From NCBI GenBank assembly GCA_035542775.1, contig DATKKX010000393.1:1-22890 (forward strand): a DNA stretch of 22,890 bases, given 5' to 3'. Position 1 is the stretch's first letter. Each line of letters begins with the position of its first letter. A model generated the notes under the pieces. That model did not search any database. It was not told the origin of the DNA and saw nothing but the letters and a program-made list of their open reading frames with translations. A program made the position numbers and the translations under genes. This document shows, one piece after another, positions 1 to 7,252 of the stretch. The stretch comes from DATKKX01 sp035542775 (GTDB lineage: Bacteria; Planctomycetota; Phycisphaerae; UBA1845; UTPLA1).

Positions 1-136
1 CGACCTGCGACGAATGGCACCGCCCCTGAGGCCCCCAGCGGGCGGAAAGGCCGAAGGATGAAAGACTCGCGGGTGGTCAAGAAGCTGCGAGGCGTCCGGG
101 AATTCGCAAGACCCCGAAGAAACAGCGGCCAACCCT
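1..136. other. Left edge, no gene recognised
   Basis: No convincing gene was seen here. One frame stays open from base 1 to a stop near 183, but its product is basic and low in information and runs into the conserved leader that begins near 137. It could be the tail of an upstream gene cut by the window edge, or the 3' flank of an earlier copy of the duplicated unit. Resemblance to the spacer at 1717-1800 is weak. Confidence 0.3.
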
Positions 137-501
137 TGCACATCCGACACCGTGGATGTACGATGTACGTTGTTACTGTGTGAGGTGAGACACACCATCG
201 GCATCCGTCGGGAGATGAGCCCCTCGTCGGGATGGCAGATTGGAGAGTTGATTTGCCCACGCAGGGCGAGCGACACGTCGGCATCGTCTTCAGTGTACCT
301 GTCTATCGCACCGGGCGATGAGAGCAGTCGCGCGCCTGCGGTCCGCACGCCGTCAGACGATGGGATCGGACGAGAGATGCTCCTGGGAGTCCTGCCCGCG
401 CGGGACTCCAGGAGTGGAGTTGCAGGTTGAGAGCCCCTCGCGACCGCGCCCTGTCGCTGACAGGGCGAGGGCCTTGGGGATAGGCCCTAAGGAGGTGACA
501 C
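137..501 (+). promoter_or_regulatory. Conserved leader, copy A, upstream of first HAF gene
   Basis: This stretch of about 365 nt is nearly identical to 1802-2166, which sits in the same place before the paralogous gene. Several short hairpins can be drawn directly: CATCC/GGATG near the start, GTGTG/CACAC, ATCGC/GCGAT (305-309 with 315-319), a long stem 380-414 with one bulged G, a perfect 9-bp stem CGCCCTGTC/GACAGGGCG (447-455 with 459-467), and AGGGCCT/AGGCCCT (469-475 with 482-488). The last one abuts the ribosome site AAGGAGG (489-495), so folding could control access to it. It matches no riboswitch class I can recognise. A promoter is presumably inside or just upstream, but no clear -35/-10 pair was seen. 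Confidence 0.5.
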
Positions 502-1716
502 ATGACGGGTGAACCTCACACATCCTGGTTCCGGCGGTGTTCGGCGAGCGACCGGCGCAGGCCCCAAACCACGCACATAGCCAGGATTCTCGCAATACTG
601 GTTGTCATTACGGCGGAAGCACAGGCGGAGCCGGCGACGATCGCCCCGTTGATGCCGGTCTTTAACAACGGAGTTGCGCGGAGTTGGCCGACTGCGGTCT
701 CGGCAAATGGCTCGATCATCGCCGGGTACAGCACGAGACAGTACGGATACGCCAGTGAGGCCTGTCGCTGGCAGGGGGGGACGGTAGTGGGCCTGGGCGA
801 CCTGCCGGGCTACAGTGATATTTGGGCCGGGGAACCAGGCAGCGCCGCCTACGGGATCAGCCCCAGCGGCATGATCATCGCGGGCTCCGTCAATTCGCCG
901 CGCGGCTATGAGGCAGCGCTCTGGTCCCCCTGGTGGCATGACTGGCCTGCCGACATGGGTGATCTGCCCGGCGGCGATTTCTACAGTGTTGCGAAGGCCG
1001 TCACGGACAACATGGTGTTCGTGGGCACCAGTCACTCGGCCCTGGGCAGCGAGGCCTTTCGCTGGACGGACGAGGGCACGATGACCGGCCTGGGCGATCT
1101 GCCCGGCGGCGCGTTCGACAGCACGGCAAACGCCATCTCGGCGGACGGCTCGGTGATCGCGGGCGCGGGCACGTCGGCGGCGGGCCACGAGGCGTTCCTC
1201 TGGCGCAATGGGGTGATGACGGGCCTTGGGGACCTGCCGGGCGGCGCATTCGGCAGCGAGGCGACGGCCATCTCGCTGGACGGCTCCACGATCGTGGGCA
1301 TGGGCACGTCGGCCGGTGGGCAGGAGGCGTTCATCTACCGCAACGGTGTGATGACCGGCCTCGGGGATCTCCCCGGTGGCTCCTACTATAGCTATCCCTA
1401 CAGTGTGTCGGGCGATGGCTCGATCGTGGTAGGCAGCAGCTCAGGCGGGGGAGCGTTCATCTGGGACAGCGCGCATGGGATGCGCTGCCTGCGTGATGTG
1501 CTGATGAACGATTACCACCTCGATCTGACCGACTGGGAGCTGGATAACGCGACGGCGATCTCTGCTGATGGCCACACGATTGTCGGTGTAGCGTTCAATC
1601 GCTACATCAGTGGTTGGACGATCGGGTATGTGGTGACTATGCCCGAACCAGGATCCTTGGCCCTGTTGATCATCGGCGCGGCGATGATCTCAAAAGGCCG
1701 CAAGCGGCGAGTATGA
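502..1716 (+). CDS. Secreted HAF-repeat protein with PEP-CTERM sorting tail (paralog 1)
   Basis: This is a 404-residue exported protein. A basic N-terminus is followed by a short hydrophobic segment (about residues 25-42) ending AEAQA, which fits a signal peptide. The body is built of HAF-family repeats with the recurring core GLGDLPGG (about residues 97, 196, 241 and 286, with a degenerate copy at 152), each paired with a phrase of the type AISADGSVIAG. The C-terminus has PEP at 381-383, a hydrophobic stretch and the basic tail KGRKRRV, which is the PEP-CTERM signal recognised by exosortase; the protein is therefore probably sorted to the outer surface. The ATG is supported by AAGGAGG seven bases upstream. 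The role of HAF repeats is not established. The gene at 2167 is a tandem paralog with the same leader. Confidence 0.85.
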   Translation: MTGEPHTSWFRRCSASDRRRPQTTHIARILAILVVITAEAQAEPATIAPLMPVFNNGVARSWPTAVSANGSIIAGYSTRQYGYASEACRWQGGTVVGLGDLPGYSDIWAGEPGSAAYGISPSGMIIAGSVNSPRGYEAALWSPWWHDWPADMGDLPGGDFYSVAKAVTDNMVFVGTSHSALGSEAFRWTDEGTMTGLGDLPGGAFDSTANAISADGSVIAGAGTSAAGHEAFLWRNGVMTGLGDLPGGAFGSEATAISLDGSTIVGMGTSAGGQEAFIYRNGVMTGLGDLPGGSYYSYPYSVSGDGSIVVGSSSGGGAFIWDSAHGMRCLRDVLMNDYHLDLTDWELDNATAISADGHTIVGVAFNRYISGWTIGYVVTMPEPGSLALLIIGAAMISKGRKRRV

Positions 1717-1801
1717 CGGGAGTTGCAGAGCCGACCCGGGACAACCAAATCAAAGACGTCCGGAAATCCGGGAGGCTGAAAAAAAACCTAGAAAAATGCT
1801 T

Positions 1802-2166
1802 GCGTATCCGACACCGTGGATGTAGGATGTACGTTGTTACTGTGTGAGGTGAGACACACCATCGGCAACCGTCGGGAGATGAGCCACTCGTCGGGATGGC
1901 AGATTGGGGAGTTGATTTGCCCACGCAGGGCGAGCGACACGTCGGCATCGTCTTCAGTGTACCCGTCTATCGCACCGGGCGATGAGAGCAGTCGCGCGCC
2001 TGCGGTCCGCATGCCGTCAGACGATGGGATCGGATGAGGGATGCTCCTGGCCGTCCTGCACGCGCGGGACTCCGGCATCGGAGCTGACAGCTTGAGACCC
2101 TCTCGCGACTACGCCCTGTCGCTGACAGGGCGAGGGCCTTGAGAACGGGCCCCAAGGAGGTGGCAC
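1802..2166 (+). promoter_or_regulatory. Conserved leader, copy B, upstream of second HAF gene
   Basis: Second copy of the leader seen at 137-501. The perfect 9-bp hairpin is fully kept (2112-2120 with 2124-2132), as are ATCGC/GCGAT (1969-1973 with 1979-1983) and the stem next to the ribosome site (GGGCC 2134-2138 with GGCCC 2148-2152), whose loop and flanks differ. The long bulged stem of copy A is not kept; a short CTCCG/CGGAG hairpin (2070-2074 with 2079-2083) stands in its place. The ribosome site AAGGAGG is at 2154-2160. Conservation of noncoding sequence at the level of the best coding blocks suggests either function or a recent duplication. Confidence 0.5.
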
Positions 2167-3366
2167 ATGAACCGCGAACTTGGCACATCTTGGCCTTGGC
2201 GGCGTTCAACGAGAGGAAAGAACAGCGTGGGGATTGCGCATCTAGCGTGGGTTTTGGCCGCGACGGCGGCTAGCGCGGGGGCCGCGCATGCGGCGACGAT
2301 TGCCCCATTGATGCCGCTCTTTGACAACGGGGTTGCGCGGAGTTGGCCAACCGCGGTCTCGGCGAATGGCTCGATCATCGCCGGGTACAGCACAATGCAG
2401 TTCCCGCTAAGCAGCGAGGCCTGTCGCTGGCAGGGGGGGGCAGTGGTCGGCCTGGGCGACCTACCGGGCCAGAGCAGTCCATCGGCCGGGGAGCCGGGCA
2501 GCGCCGCGTACGGTATGAGTTCGAGTGGCACTTCCATCGTGGGCTCGGTCGACTGGGAGTACGGTTGTGAAGCCGCCGAATGGCGAGGTGGCGGACTCTA
2601 CCAGGTCTATGGCTATTTGCCTGGCGGTGATCGCTACGGCGTTGCCAGGGCCGTATCAGACAACGGGGTGATCGTGGGCAACAGCCACTCGGCCTTAGGC
2701 AACGAGGCCTTTCGTTGTGCGAACTTTACTATGATCGGCTTGGGCGATCTGCCCGGTGGGGCCTTCGACAGCACGGCGAACGCCATCTCGGCGGACGGCT
2801 CGGTGATCGCGGGCGCGGGCACGTCGGCGGCGGGTCGCGAGGCGTTCCTCTGGCGCAATGGGGAGATGACGGGTCTGGGCGACCTGCCGGGTGGCGCATT
2901 CGGCAGTGAGGCGAACGCCATCTCGCTGGACGGCTCCACGATCGTGGGCACGGGCACGTCGGCGGGTGGGCCCGAGGCGTTCATCTATCGTAACGGCGTC
3001 ATGACTGGCCTGGGAGACCTGCCAGGCGGCTCGTACTACAGCAAGGCCTACGGCGTGTCGGGAGATGGATCGATCGTTGTGGGCTACAGCAGCGGCGGGC
3101 CTGCGTTCATCTGGGACGCCGCTCATGGGATGCGTTCTTTGCGCGACGTGTTGATCAATGATTACCATTTGGACTTGATGGGCTGGGAACTGAACAACGC
3201 GACGGCGATATCTGCTGACGGTCACACGATTGTCGGTGTGGGCTTCAATCCGTACCTTAGCGGATACACGATGGGCTACGTGGTAACGCTTCCCGAACCG
3301 GGATCGTTGGTTTTGCTGATCATTGGCGCGGCGATGATCTCAAAAGGACACGAGCAGCGAATATGA
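2167..3366 (+). CDS. Secreted HAF-repeat protein with PEP-CTERM sorting tail (paralog 2)
   Basis: This 399-residue paralog of the gene at 502 has the same layout: a basic N-terminus, a hydrophobic signal segment ending AGAAHA (about residues 24-42), mature N-terminus ATIAPLMP, HAF repeats with GLGDLPGG cores, and a PEP motif at 376-378 followed by a hydrophobic stretch. The tail after the membrane stretch (KGHEQRI) is less basic than in paralog 1, which might weaken exosortase sorting. The ATG follows AAGGAGG by six bases. One repeat (about residues 120-165) is diverged from paralog 1 while the next two are nearly identical in DNA, so the pair looks mosaic. It is probably an outer-surface or matrix protein; the exact role is unknown. 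Confidence 0.85.
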   Translation: MNRELGTSWPWRRSTRGKNSVGIAHLAWVLAATAASAGAAHAATIAPLMPLFDNGVARSWPTAVSANGSIIAGYSTMQFPLSSEACRWQGGAVVGLGDLPGQSSPSAGEPGSAAYGMSSSGTSIVGSVDWEYGCEAAEWRGGGLYQVYGYLPGGDRYGVARAVSDNGVIVGNSHSALGNEAFRCANFTMIGLGDLPGGAFDSTANAISADGSVIAGAGTSAAGREAFLWRNGEMTGLGDLPGGAFGSEANAISLDGSTIVGTGTSAGGPEAFIYRNGVMTGLGDLPGGSYYSKAYGVSGDGSIVVGYSSGGPAFIWDAAHGMRSLRDVLINDYHLDLMGWELNNATAISADGHTIVGVGFNPYLSGYTMGYVVTLPEPGSLVLLIIGAAMISKGHEQRI

Positions 3367-3420
3367 CGAGGCTTGCAGTCGCAGGCCTGAACAACCTAAT
3401 CCGGCGTGAGGAGTGATGTA

Positions 3421-4185
3421 ATGAGAAGACACACTGGTGTCGCGTGGGGATTTTGCGCGCTATTGGAATGAAGGGGGACATTCTACTTTTTCGAAAAAGT
3501 AGAATGTCCCCCTTTATTTCTTTTATTTCCCTTTTATTTCCGCGGATGAGACCAGCGAGGACGTGAACAGCAACGACATCCCGGATGAGTGCGAGCCGGA
3601 CTGTAATTCCAACGGCATACCGGATGCGTGGGAGATCTCGCAGCAGACCAGCGAGGACTGCAACGCGAATGGCGTGCCGGATGAGTGCGAGAGAGACTGC
3701 AACGACAACGGCGTGCCCGAACCTGCGACATCGCCGACGAGACCAGCGAAGATTGCAACGGCAATTGGATGCCCGACGAGTGCGACATGCAGTTCGCGCC
3801 TCCGCGGGGCAGCCTGGACTGCAACGACAACCAGGTGCCGGATGAGTGCGACATCGCATTCAGCACGAGCGAGGACTGCAACGAGAACGGCATCCCCGAC
3901 GAGTGCGACATCGCCGCGAATGTCAGCCTGGATGAGAACGAGAACGGCATCCCCGATGAATGCGAGGGTGGACAGAGGGGGGAGTTAGGTGGTGACTTCG
4001 AAGATCCAGAGGAGCTGATGCAGGCCTGCGCGGAGTACTTCGAGTGGCTGGCTGGGCAGCAGTGGCTGGCGGACCCAGAGTTGCCCGGCAGCGAGCGATT
4101 CCAGGTGATCGCGGAGAAGATGCAGGAGTTGGGTCTGCCGGTGCGCAATTGGCCGATGCCAGCGCGGGGCGCGGGCGGGCAGTGA
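3421..4185 (+). pseudogene. Broken secreted protein with DCNxNGIPDECD repeats
   Basis: A GAGGAG-type ribosome site precedes an ATG at 3421 that opens a signal-peptide-like start (MRRHTGVAWGFCALLE), but this reading stops at 3469-3471, at the edge of a perfect palindrome (3471-3514). Coding resumes at about 3542 in the middle of a repeat (ADETSEDVNSNDIPDEC) with no start of its own. The repeat, of the form DCNxNGIPDECDIA, resembles thrombospondin type 3 or dockerin calcium loops and is common in planctomycete secreted proteins. At about 3718-3725 one base is missing relative to the other repeats (CCCGAACCTGC where CCCGACGAGTGC is expected), shifting the frame; the second frame runs on to a stop at 4183-4185. 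The last 60 or so residues are an acidic, non-repeat tail. I read this as one gene broken twice. A sequencing error could explain the frameshift but not the palindrome. Confidence 0.7.
3471..3514. repeat. Perfect 44-bp palindrome (REP/MITE-like)
   Basis: Each arm is 22 nt (AAGGGGGACATTCTAC then TTTTTC) and the two arms are exact reverse complements with no loop. It is followed by AT-rich sequence with repeated TTTTATTTC (about 3515-3540). Palindromes of this GGGGGACATTCTAC type are, from memory, dispersed in planctomycete genomes and sometimes next to REP-associated Y1 transposases; no transposase is present here. It lies exactly where the signal-peptide ORF stops, which suggests insertion. 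It lacks a clear T tract directly after the stem on the plus strand, so it is not a typical terminator. Confidence 0.7.
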
Positions 4186-4211
4186 GAGAGTATTCCAGAG
4201 ATCAGCAACGA

Positions 4212-4230
4212 CACCGGCTATTAGCCGGTG
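4212..4230. repeat. Short hairpin CACCGGC/GCCGGTG
   Basis: CACCGGC (4212-4218) and GCCGGTG (4224-4230) pair around a five-base loop TATTA, and the stem can extend by two T:A pairs. No T tract follows. It sits 27 nt after the end of the broken repeat gene. It may be a dispersed REP-type hairpin or a weak 3' end stabiliser. Confidence 0.4.
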
Positions 4231-4284
4231 CTACACTGGTCTCCGGATAGGTTCTACGAGTCAGTGGCGTGGTAGCTGATCATG

Positions 4285-4319
4285 GGGCGAGGTCGGTGTT
4301 GGCCGACCTCGCCCTTTTT
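4285..4319 (+). terminator. Strong intrinsic terminator
   Basis: GGGCGAGGTCGG (4285-4296) and CCGACCTCGCCC (4303-4314) form a perfect 12-bp stem with a six-base loop, directly followed by TTTTT (4315-4319). It would end transcription coming from the HAF and broken-repeat region. Confidence 0.85.
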
Positions 4320-4759
4320 GACGCGAGGCGGGGAAAAGTGCCGGGTCGAGCGCCAAGGTGACCCCTTCAGGGCCGGGAGGTCCGGCGGCGGGCCAGTGCC
4401 CGCCGGCAATCAGGCTTTTCAGCGCTGGGAGTCCGGTTCAAAGAATCTCCCTATCCGAAGTCGGGCCGCAAAGCGTCAAAAGTGCACCTGAAAAGCGGCC
4501 CCCCGGCCCGAAAATGGCCGAAAATCGCCGCCGCTGACCCAGCCTAAATCAGCCTGTGCTAGCGGCGGAGTGGCGATTTCGCCTTGACGGTCGTGGTTAA
4601 ATCGCCTTTGATACCCCGTCGGCTGCCAATCGGAACCGCAGCAGCCATGTGGCACTGAATCCTTCTATTGGCAGCAAGAACGTGGCCCCGACTGCCCGCG
4701 ATGGCACCCTCATGCCACCGCGGAAGGGAGGGGTGCCCGTCGATTTGTGGGAGTGTGCT
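4320..4759. other. Noncoding gap and leader of the RRM gene
   Basis: No gene was supported in these 440 bases; short open frames here have no family features. The last 110 or so bases probably form the 5' leader of the RRM gene. A TTGACG at 4584-4589 is the only -35-like word, and no good -10 follows. No tRNA fold was found. Confidence 0.4.
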
Positions 4760-5080
4760 GTGAAGAGTATTTATGTAGGAAACTTGCCGGCAGACGCGAC
4801 CGAGGACCAGCTCCAAGCACTGTTTTCCGAGCATGGAGCCGTCAAGCGAGTGGTGATCGTGAAAGATCGCTTCACAGGTGAATCCCGTGGGTTCGGTTTC
4901 GTTGACATGGACAACGACTCTGAAGCCATGACGGCCGTCCAGGCCGTCAACGGCAAGGATCTCAACGGGCGTGCCCTCAAGGTCAACGAGGCCCGGCCTC
5001 AGGCCGCGAAGCCGCAAGGTGGACGAGGCGGCGGGCGGCCGCGCGGCGGGCGTGGACCTCGCGGAGACGCGGGCGAATGA
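4760..5080 (+). CDS. RRM-domain RNA-binding protein with RGG tail
   Basis: This 106-residue protein has one RNA recognition motif: RNP2 is IYVGNL (4-9) and RNP1 is RGFGFVDM (43-50), both with the aromatic residues that stack on RNA. After the RRM (about 1-80) comes a glycine/arginine-rich tail (GGRGGGRPRGGRGPRG). This is the size and build of the small bacterial Rbp proteins known from cyanobacteria and planctomycetes, where they bind single-stranded RNA and often respond to cold; the target here is unknown. I chose GTG at 4760 because the RRM begins directly after it and a GGGAG (4749-4753) lies upstream. An in-frame ATG at 4649 would add 37 residues with no domain character. The gene stands alone, between a terminator upstream and the radical SAM gene 237 nt downstream. 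Confidence 0.85.
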   Translation: MKSIYVGNLPADATEDQLQALFSEHGAVKRVVIVKDRFTGESRGFGFVDMDNDSEAMTAVQAVNGKDLNGRALKVNEARPQAAKPQGGRGGGRPRGGRGPRGDAGE

Positions 5081-5317
5081 GGATGACCCTCCGCCGAAGA
5101 TCGCTCAGGATGCGATCTCGGTCAACTGTGGACAAACGGGCCGCAGCCGAACGGTTTGGCCTGCGCCGAACCGGCGGAAATCCGGCTCCACCGGCTGATT
5201 GGGCGACTCTAGAGCAATCTCCTTCTTGTTTTCGAGACCCGGCAAGAGGCCGGGCGGGTACTCGACCAGGATGTCGACAGTGACTATTCCGCGAATCTGG
5301 CCCAGCGGGAGATAGCC

Positions 5318-7237
5318 TTGGAACTGCCACGCCGTAAGCCTGACGACATGTACCTTCCGGATGGCGAATTCACCGCCATCCTCGAGCGTCTGCGTCAGTA
5401 TCACGACGCTCACGAATTTCGCATCGGCATCGCCTACGCCTTTGATTTCCGCACGCGGATGCTGCCGTATTGGTACGCCGACAAGCGGATGGCGCCGTGC
5501 TCGGTCCGCACGCTCGGCGATGCCCTCTTCGCCGCGGGCTTCGAGCATGTCCGCATAATCCTTCAGCAGTGGGCCCCGAACTTTCGACCCAGCGAGGCGG
5601 TCCTCGACGGGCGGCCGCTGGATATCCTCCTGGTTTCCTCGATGCAGGTGCATGCGGACTCCTCCTACGACTTGGTCCGCGACGCCTGCCGCCTGGGTGA
5701 TCGGCGTCCGTTGATCCTCGCGGGCGGCCCCAAGGCGATCTACGAGCCGACCGATTATTTCGAGCTTGGACCGGAGCCCGGCGTCGGCGCAGACTGCGTC
5801 GTCACCGGGGAAGTCTATGTGCTGCTCCACCTGTTGGAGGCAATCCTCCGGCGGCGCCAGAACGGCGAGTCGGCGAGGGCCGCATTCGAGCGGGCGCGCC
5901 GCAGCGGGGCCCTCAAGGAGGTACTGGGCCTTTGTTACCTGTTGCCCGATTCCTCGCCGCAACGTCCCATCGCGGCCCACACCGGTGTCCAGCGGCTTCT
6001 GCGCAACTTCGACGAGCTGCCCATGCCCGACGCGGGCTACCGTTTGCTCGACCCTCCGCACAAGAAAACGACGCTTTCCCTCAAGCCTTGTCCGGCCAAC
6101 AAGGTCCGCAGGCATTCGCTGATCGCCTCCATCATTGCTTCACAGGGCTGCAAGTTCAACTGCCCGTTCTGCCCGATCCCGGCGGCCAACCAGCGGACCT
6201 GGCGGCACAAGAGCCCTGAGCGGTTCGCCGCGGAGATCAAGCACATTTACGAGAACTTCGGCATTCGGGAGTTCTTCGGCACCGACGACAATTTCTTCAA
6301 CAGGCGCGAGACCGTTATCGCTCTGATGAGTGAGCTGGCACTGGCGACCACCGGCGGCGACCGGCTGGCCCATCGGATCCGCTTCTACACCGAGGGCACG
6401 CACTACGACGTGTACAAGAACCGCGACATCCTGCCGTTGTGCCGCAAAGGCGGGATGCGGGCCATCTGGTTCGGAATCGAGGATCTGACCGGAAAAGTGG
6501 TCAACAAGGCGCAGGATGCCGACGAGACCGCGGAGCTCTTCCGTGCGATGTCCAACATGGGCGTCGAGCCCATGGTGATGATGATCCACAACGACGACCA
6601 GCCGTTGCGGTCCAAGAACGGCAGCCTCGCCGGTGTGGTTAATCAGGCCCGGTACGTGTTCGACCATGGCGCGGTTTCCTACCAATGCACTTATCTCGGC
6701 CCGGCGGTGGGCACGCGGGACTTCGAGGAGGCTGCCAAGGCCCGCAAGCTGTACAAGGCCGTTGGCGGGGACCCGGTTCCGCAGGCATTCCAGGATGGGA
6801 ACCACGTCGTCGCCAGCAAGCACCCTCGACCGTGGGAAAAGGAGATCAACCTTCTCCGCGCCTACATCACCTTCTACAATCCGGTCAATCTGCTGCGCTG
6901 CCTTTTCGCGATCGGCCGTGACCATCACGCTGGTAAACGAGCGATTTTCCAGCTCATCGGCCACATCGGGCTCTGCATGTCGATCCCGAAGATGCTGTGG
7001 TGGGCGCGGAAACTGAAGCGCGGTCCGATCGAGGTGTGGGACGGGCTGCAAAAAGCCAGGATTCCCATGGTGGACGCCGCTACCGGCCAGGAAATGAACT
7101 GGGCAATCGAGTACATACCCTCCCTGGATCAGGAGCCCAAAGCCGCCCCTTCGCCGTCGGTCCCCGCTTCGGGTGACAGACAGCCCTGCGGGTGTGAACG
7201 GGTCGCGGACCTCCAGCCGACCGCCGGACTGGCCTGA
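5318..7237 (+). CDS. B12-binding-type radical SAM protein
   Basis: This 639-residue enzyme has the layout of cobalamin-binding radical SAM proteins. The N-terminal part (about 60-175) looks like the Rossmann-type B12 domain (DILLVSSMQVHA, LILAGGPKAIYEP, CVVTGE) but shows no DxHxxG, so cobalamin may bind base-off without a histidine ligand, or not at all. The radical SAM core starts at CKFNCPFC, with C278, C282 and C285 (CxxxCxxC) for the [4Fe-4S] cluster, followed by GTDDNFFN (about 315) and WFGIEDL. About 120 residues at the C-terminus are unassigned, and the last 35 are proline-rich and probably disordered. The reaction is unknown; relatives methylate or rearrange lipids and natural products. 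TTG at 5318 is the first possible start after a stop at 5210 and has GGGAG six bases upstream; ATG at 5348 is the alternative. Confidence 0.8.
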   Translation: MELPRRKPDDMYLPDGEFTAILERLRQYHDAHEFRIGIAYAFDFRTRMLPYWYADKRMAPCSVRTLGDALFAAGFEHVRIILQQWAPNFRPSEAVLDGRPLDILLVSSMQVHADSSYDLVRDACRLGDRRPLILAGGPKAIYEPTDYFELGPEPGVGADCVVTGEVYVLLHLLEAILRRRQNGESARAAFERARRSGALKEVLGLCYLLPDSSPQRPIAAHTGVQRLLRNFDELPMPDAGYRLLDPPHKKTTLSLKPCPANKVRRHSLIASIIASQGCKFNCPFCPIPAANQRTWRHKSPERFAAEIKHIYENFGIREFFGTDDNFFNRRETVIALMSELALATTGGDRLAHRIRFYTEGTHYDVYKNRDILPLCRKGGMRAIWFGIEDLTGKVVNKAQDADETAELFRAMSNMGVEPMVMMIHNDDQPLRSKNGSLAGVVNQARYVFDHGAVSYQCTYLGPAVGTRDFEEAAKARKLYKAVGGDPVPQAFQDGNHVVASKHPRPWEKEINLLRAYITFYNPVNLLRCLFAIGRDHHAGKRAIFQLIGHIGLCMSIPKMLWWARKLKRGPIEVWDGLQKARIPMVDAATGQEMNWAIEYIPSLDQEPKAAPSPSVPASGDRQPCGCERVADLQPTAGLA

Positions 7238-7252
7238 GCGGTCGCCACGACA

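Larger units (their letters stand above)
137..3366. repeat. Tandem duplication of leader plus HAF gene
   Basis: Two units in direct orientation, about 137-1716 and 1802-3366, with an offset of about 1665 bp. The leaders and the central repeat-coding block (about 1085-1360 against 2735-3010) are nearly identical by eye. The segments about 880-1020 and 2520-2660, and the signal peptides, have diverged strongly. The sequence after each stop codon is also distantly related (TATGACG followed by TTGCAG and then ACAACC). Confidence 0.8.

Noticed and set aside
3471..3514. The palindrome as an ordinary terminator
   Set aside because: It has no loop, is perfectly symmetric, has no T run right after the stem on the plus strand and sits inside a coding region rather than at a gene end.
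3542..3970. Possible CRISPR-like repeat array
   Set aside because: The repeats are irregular in DNA, differ in spacing and follow codon structure; they encode a protein repeat.
3534..4214. Minus-strand open frame of 226 residues with SHSSGMPFSLQSSLV-type repeats
   Set aside because: The repeats are the reverse reading of the DCNxNGIPDEC coding repeats; there is no signal peptide or ribosome site.
4435..4446. tRNA T-arm-like word GGTTCAAAGAATC
   Set aside because: The flanks do not form a T stem, and no acceptor or anticodon stem can be drawn.
4584..4613. Possible promoter TTGACG with TTGATA 18 bases later
   Set aside because: The -10 word is a poor match and the spacing is not ideal, so it is not listed as a feature.
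4649..4759. N-terminal extension of the RRM protein from an ATG at 4649
   Set aside because: The added 37 residues have no domain character; the RRM begins right after GTG 4760, which has a ribosome site.
5105..7051. Long minus-strand open frames (336 and 303 residues) opposite the radical SAM gene
   Set aside because: They mirror a clear radical SAM gene in GC-rich DNA, have no domain motifs and are rich in Arg, Gly, Val and His, as shadow frames are.
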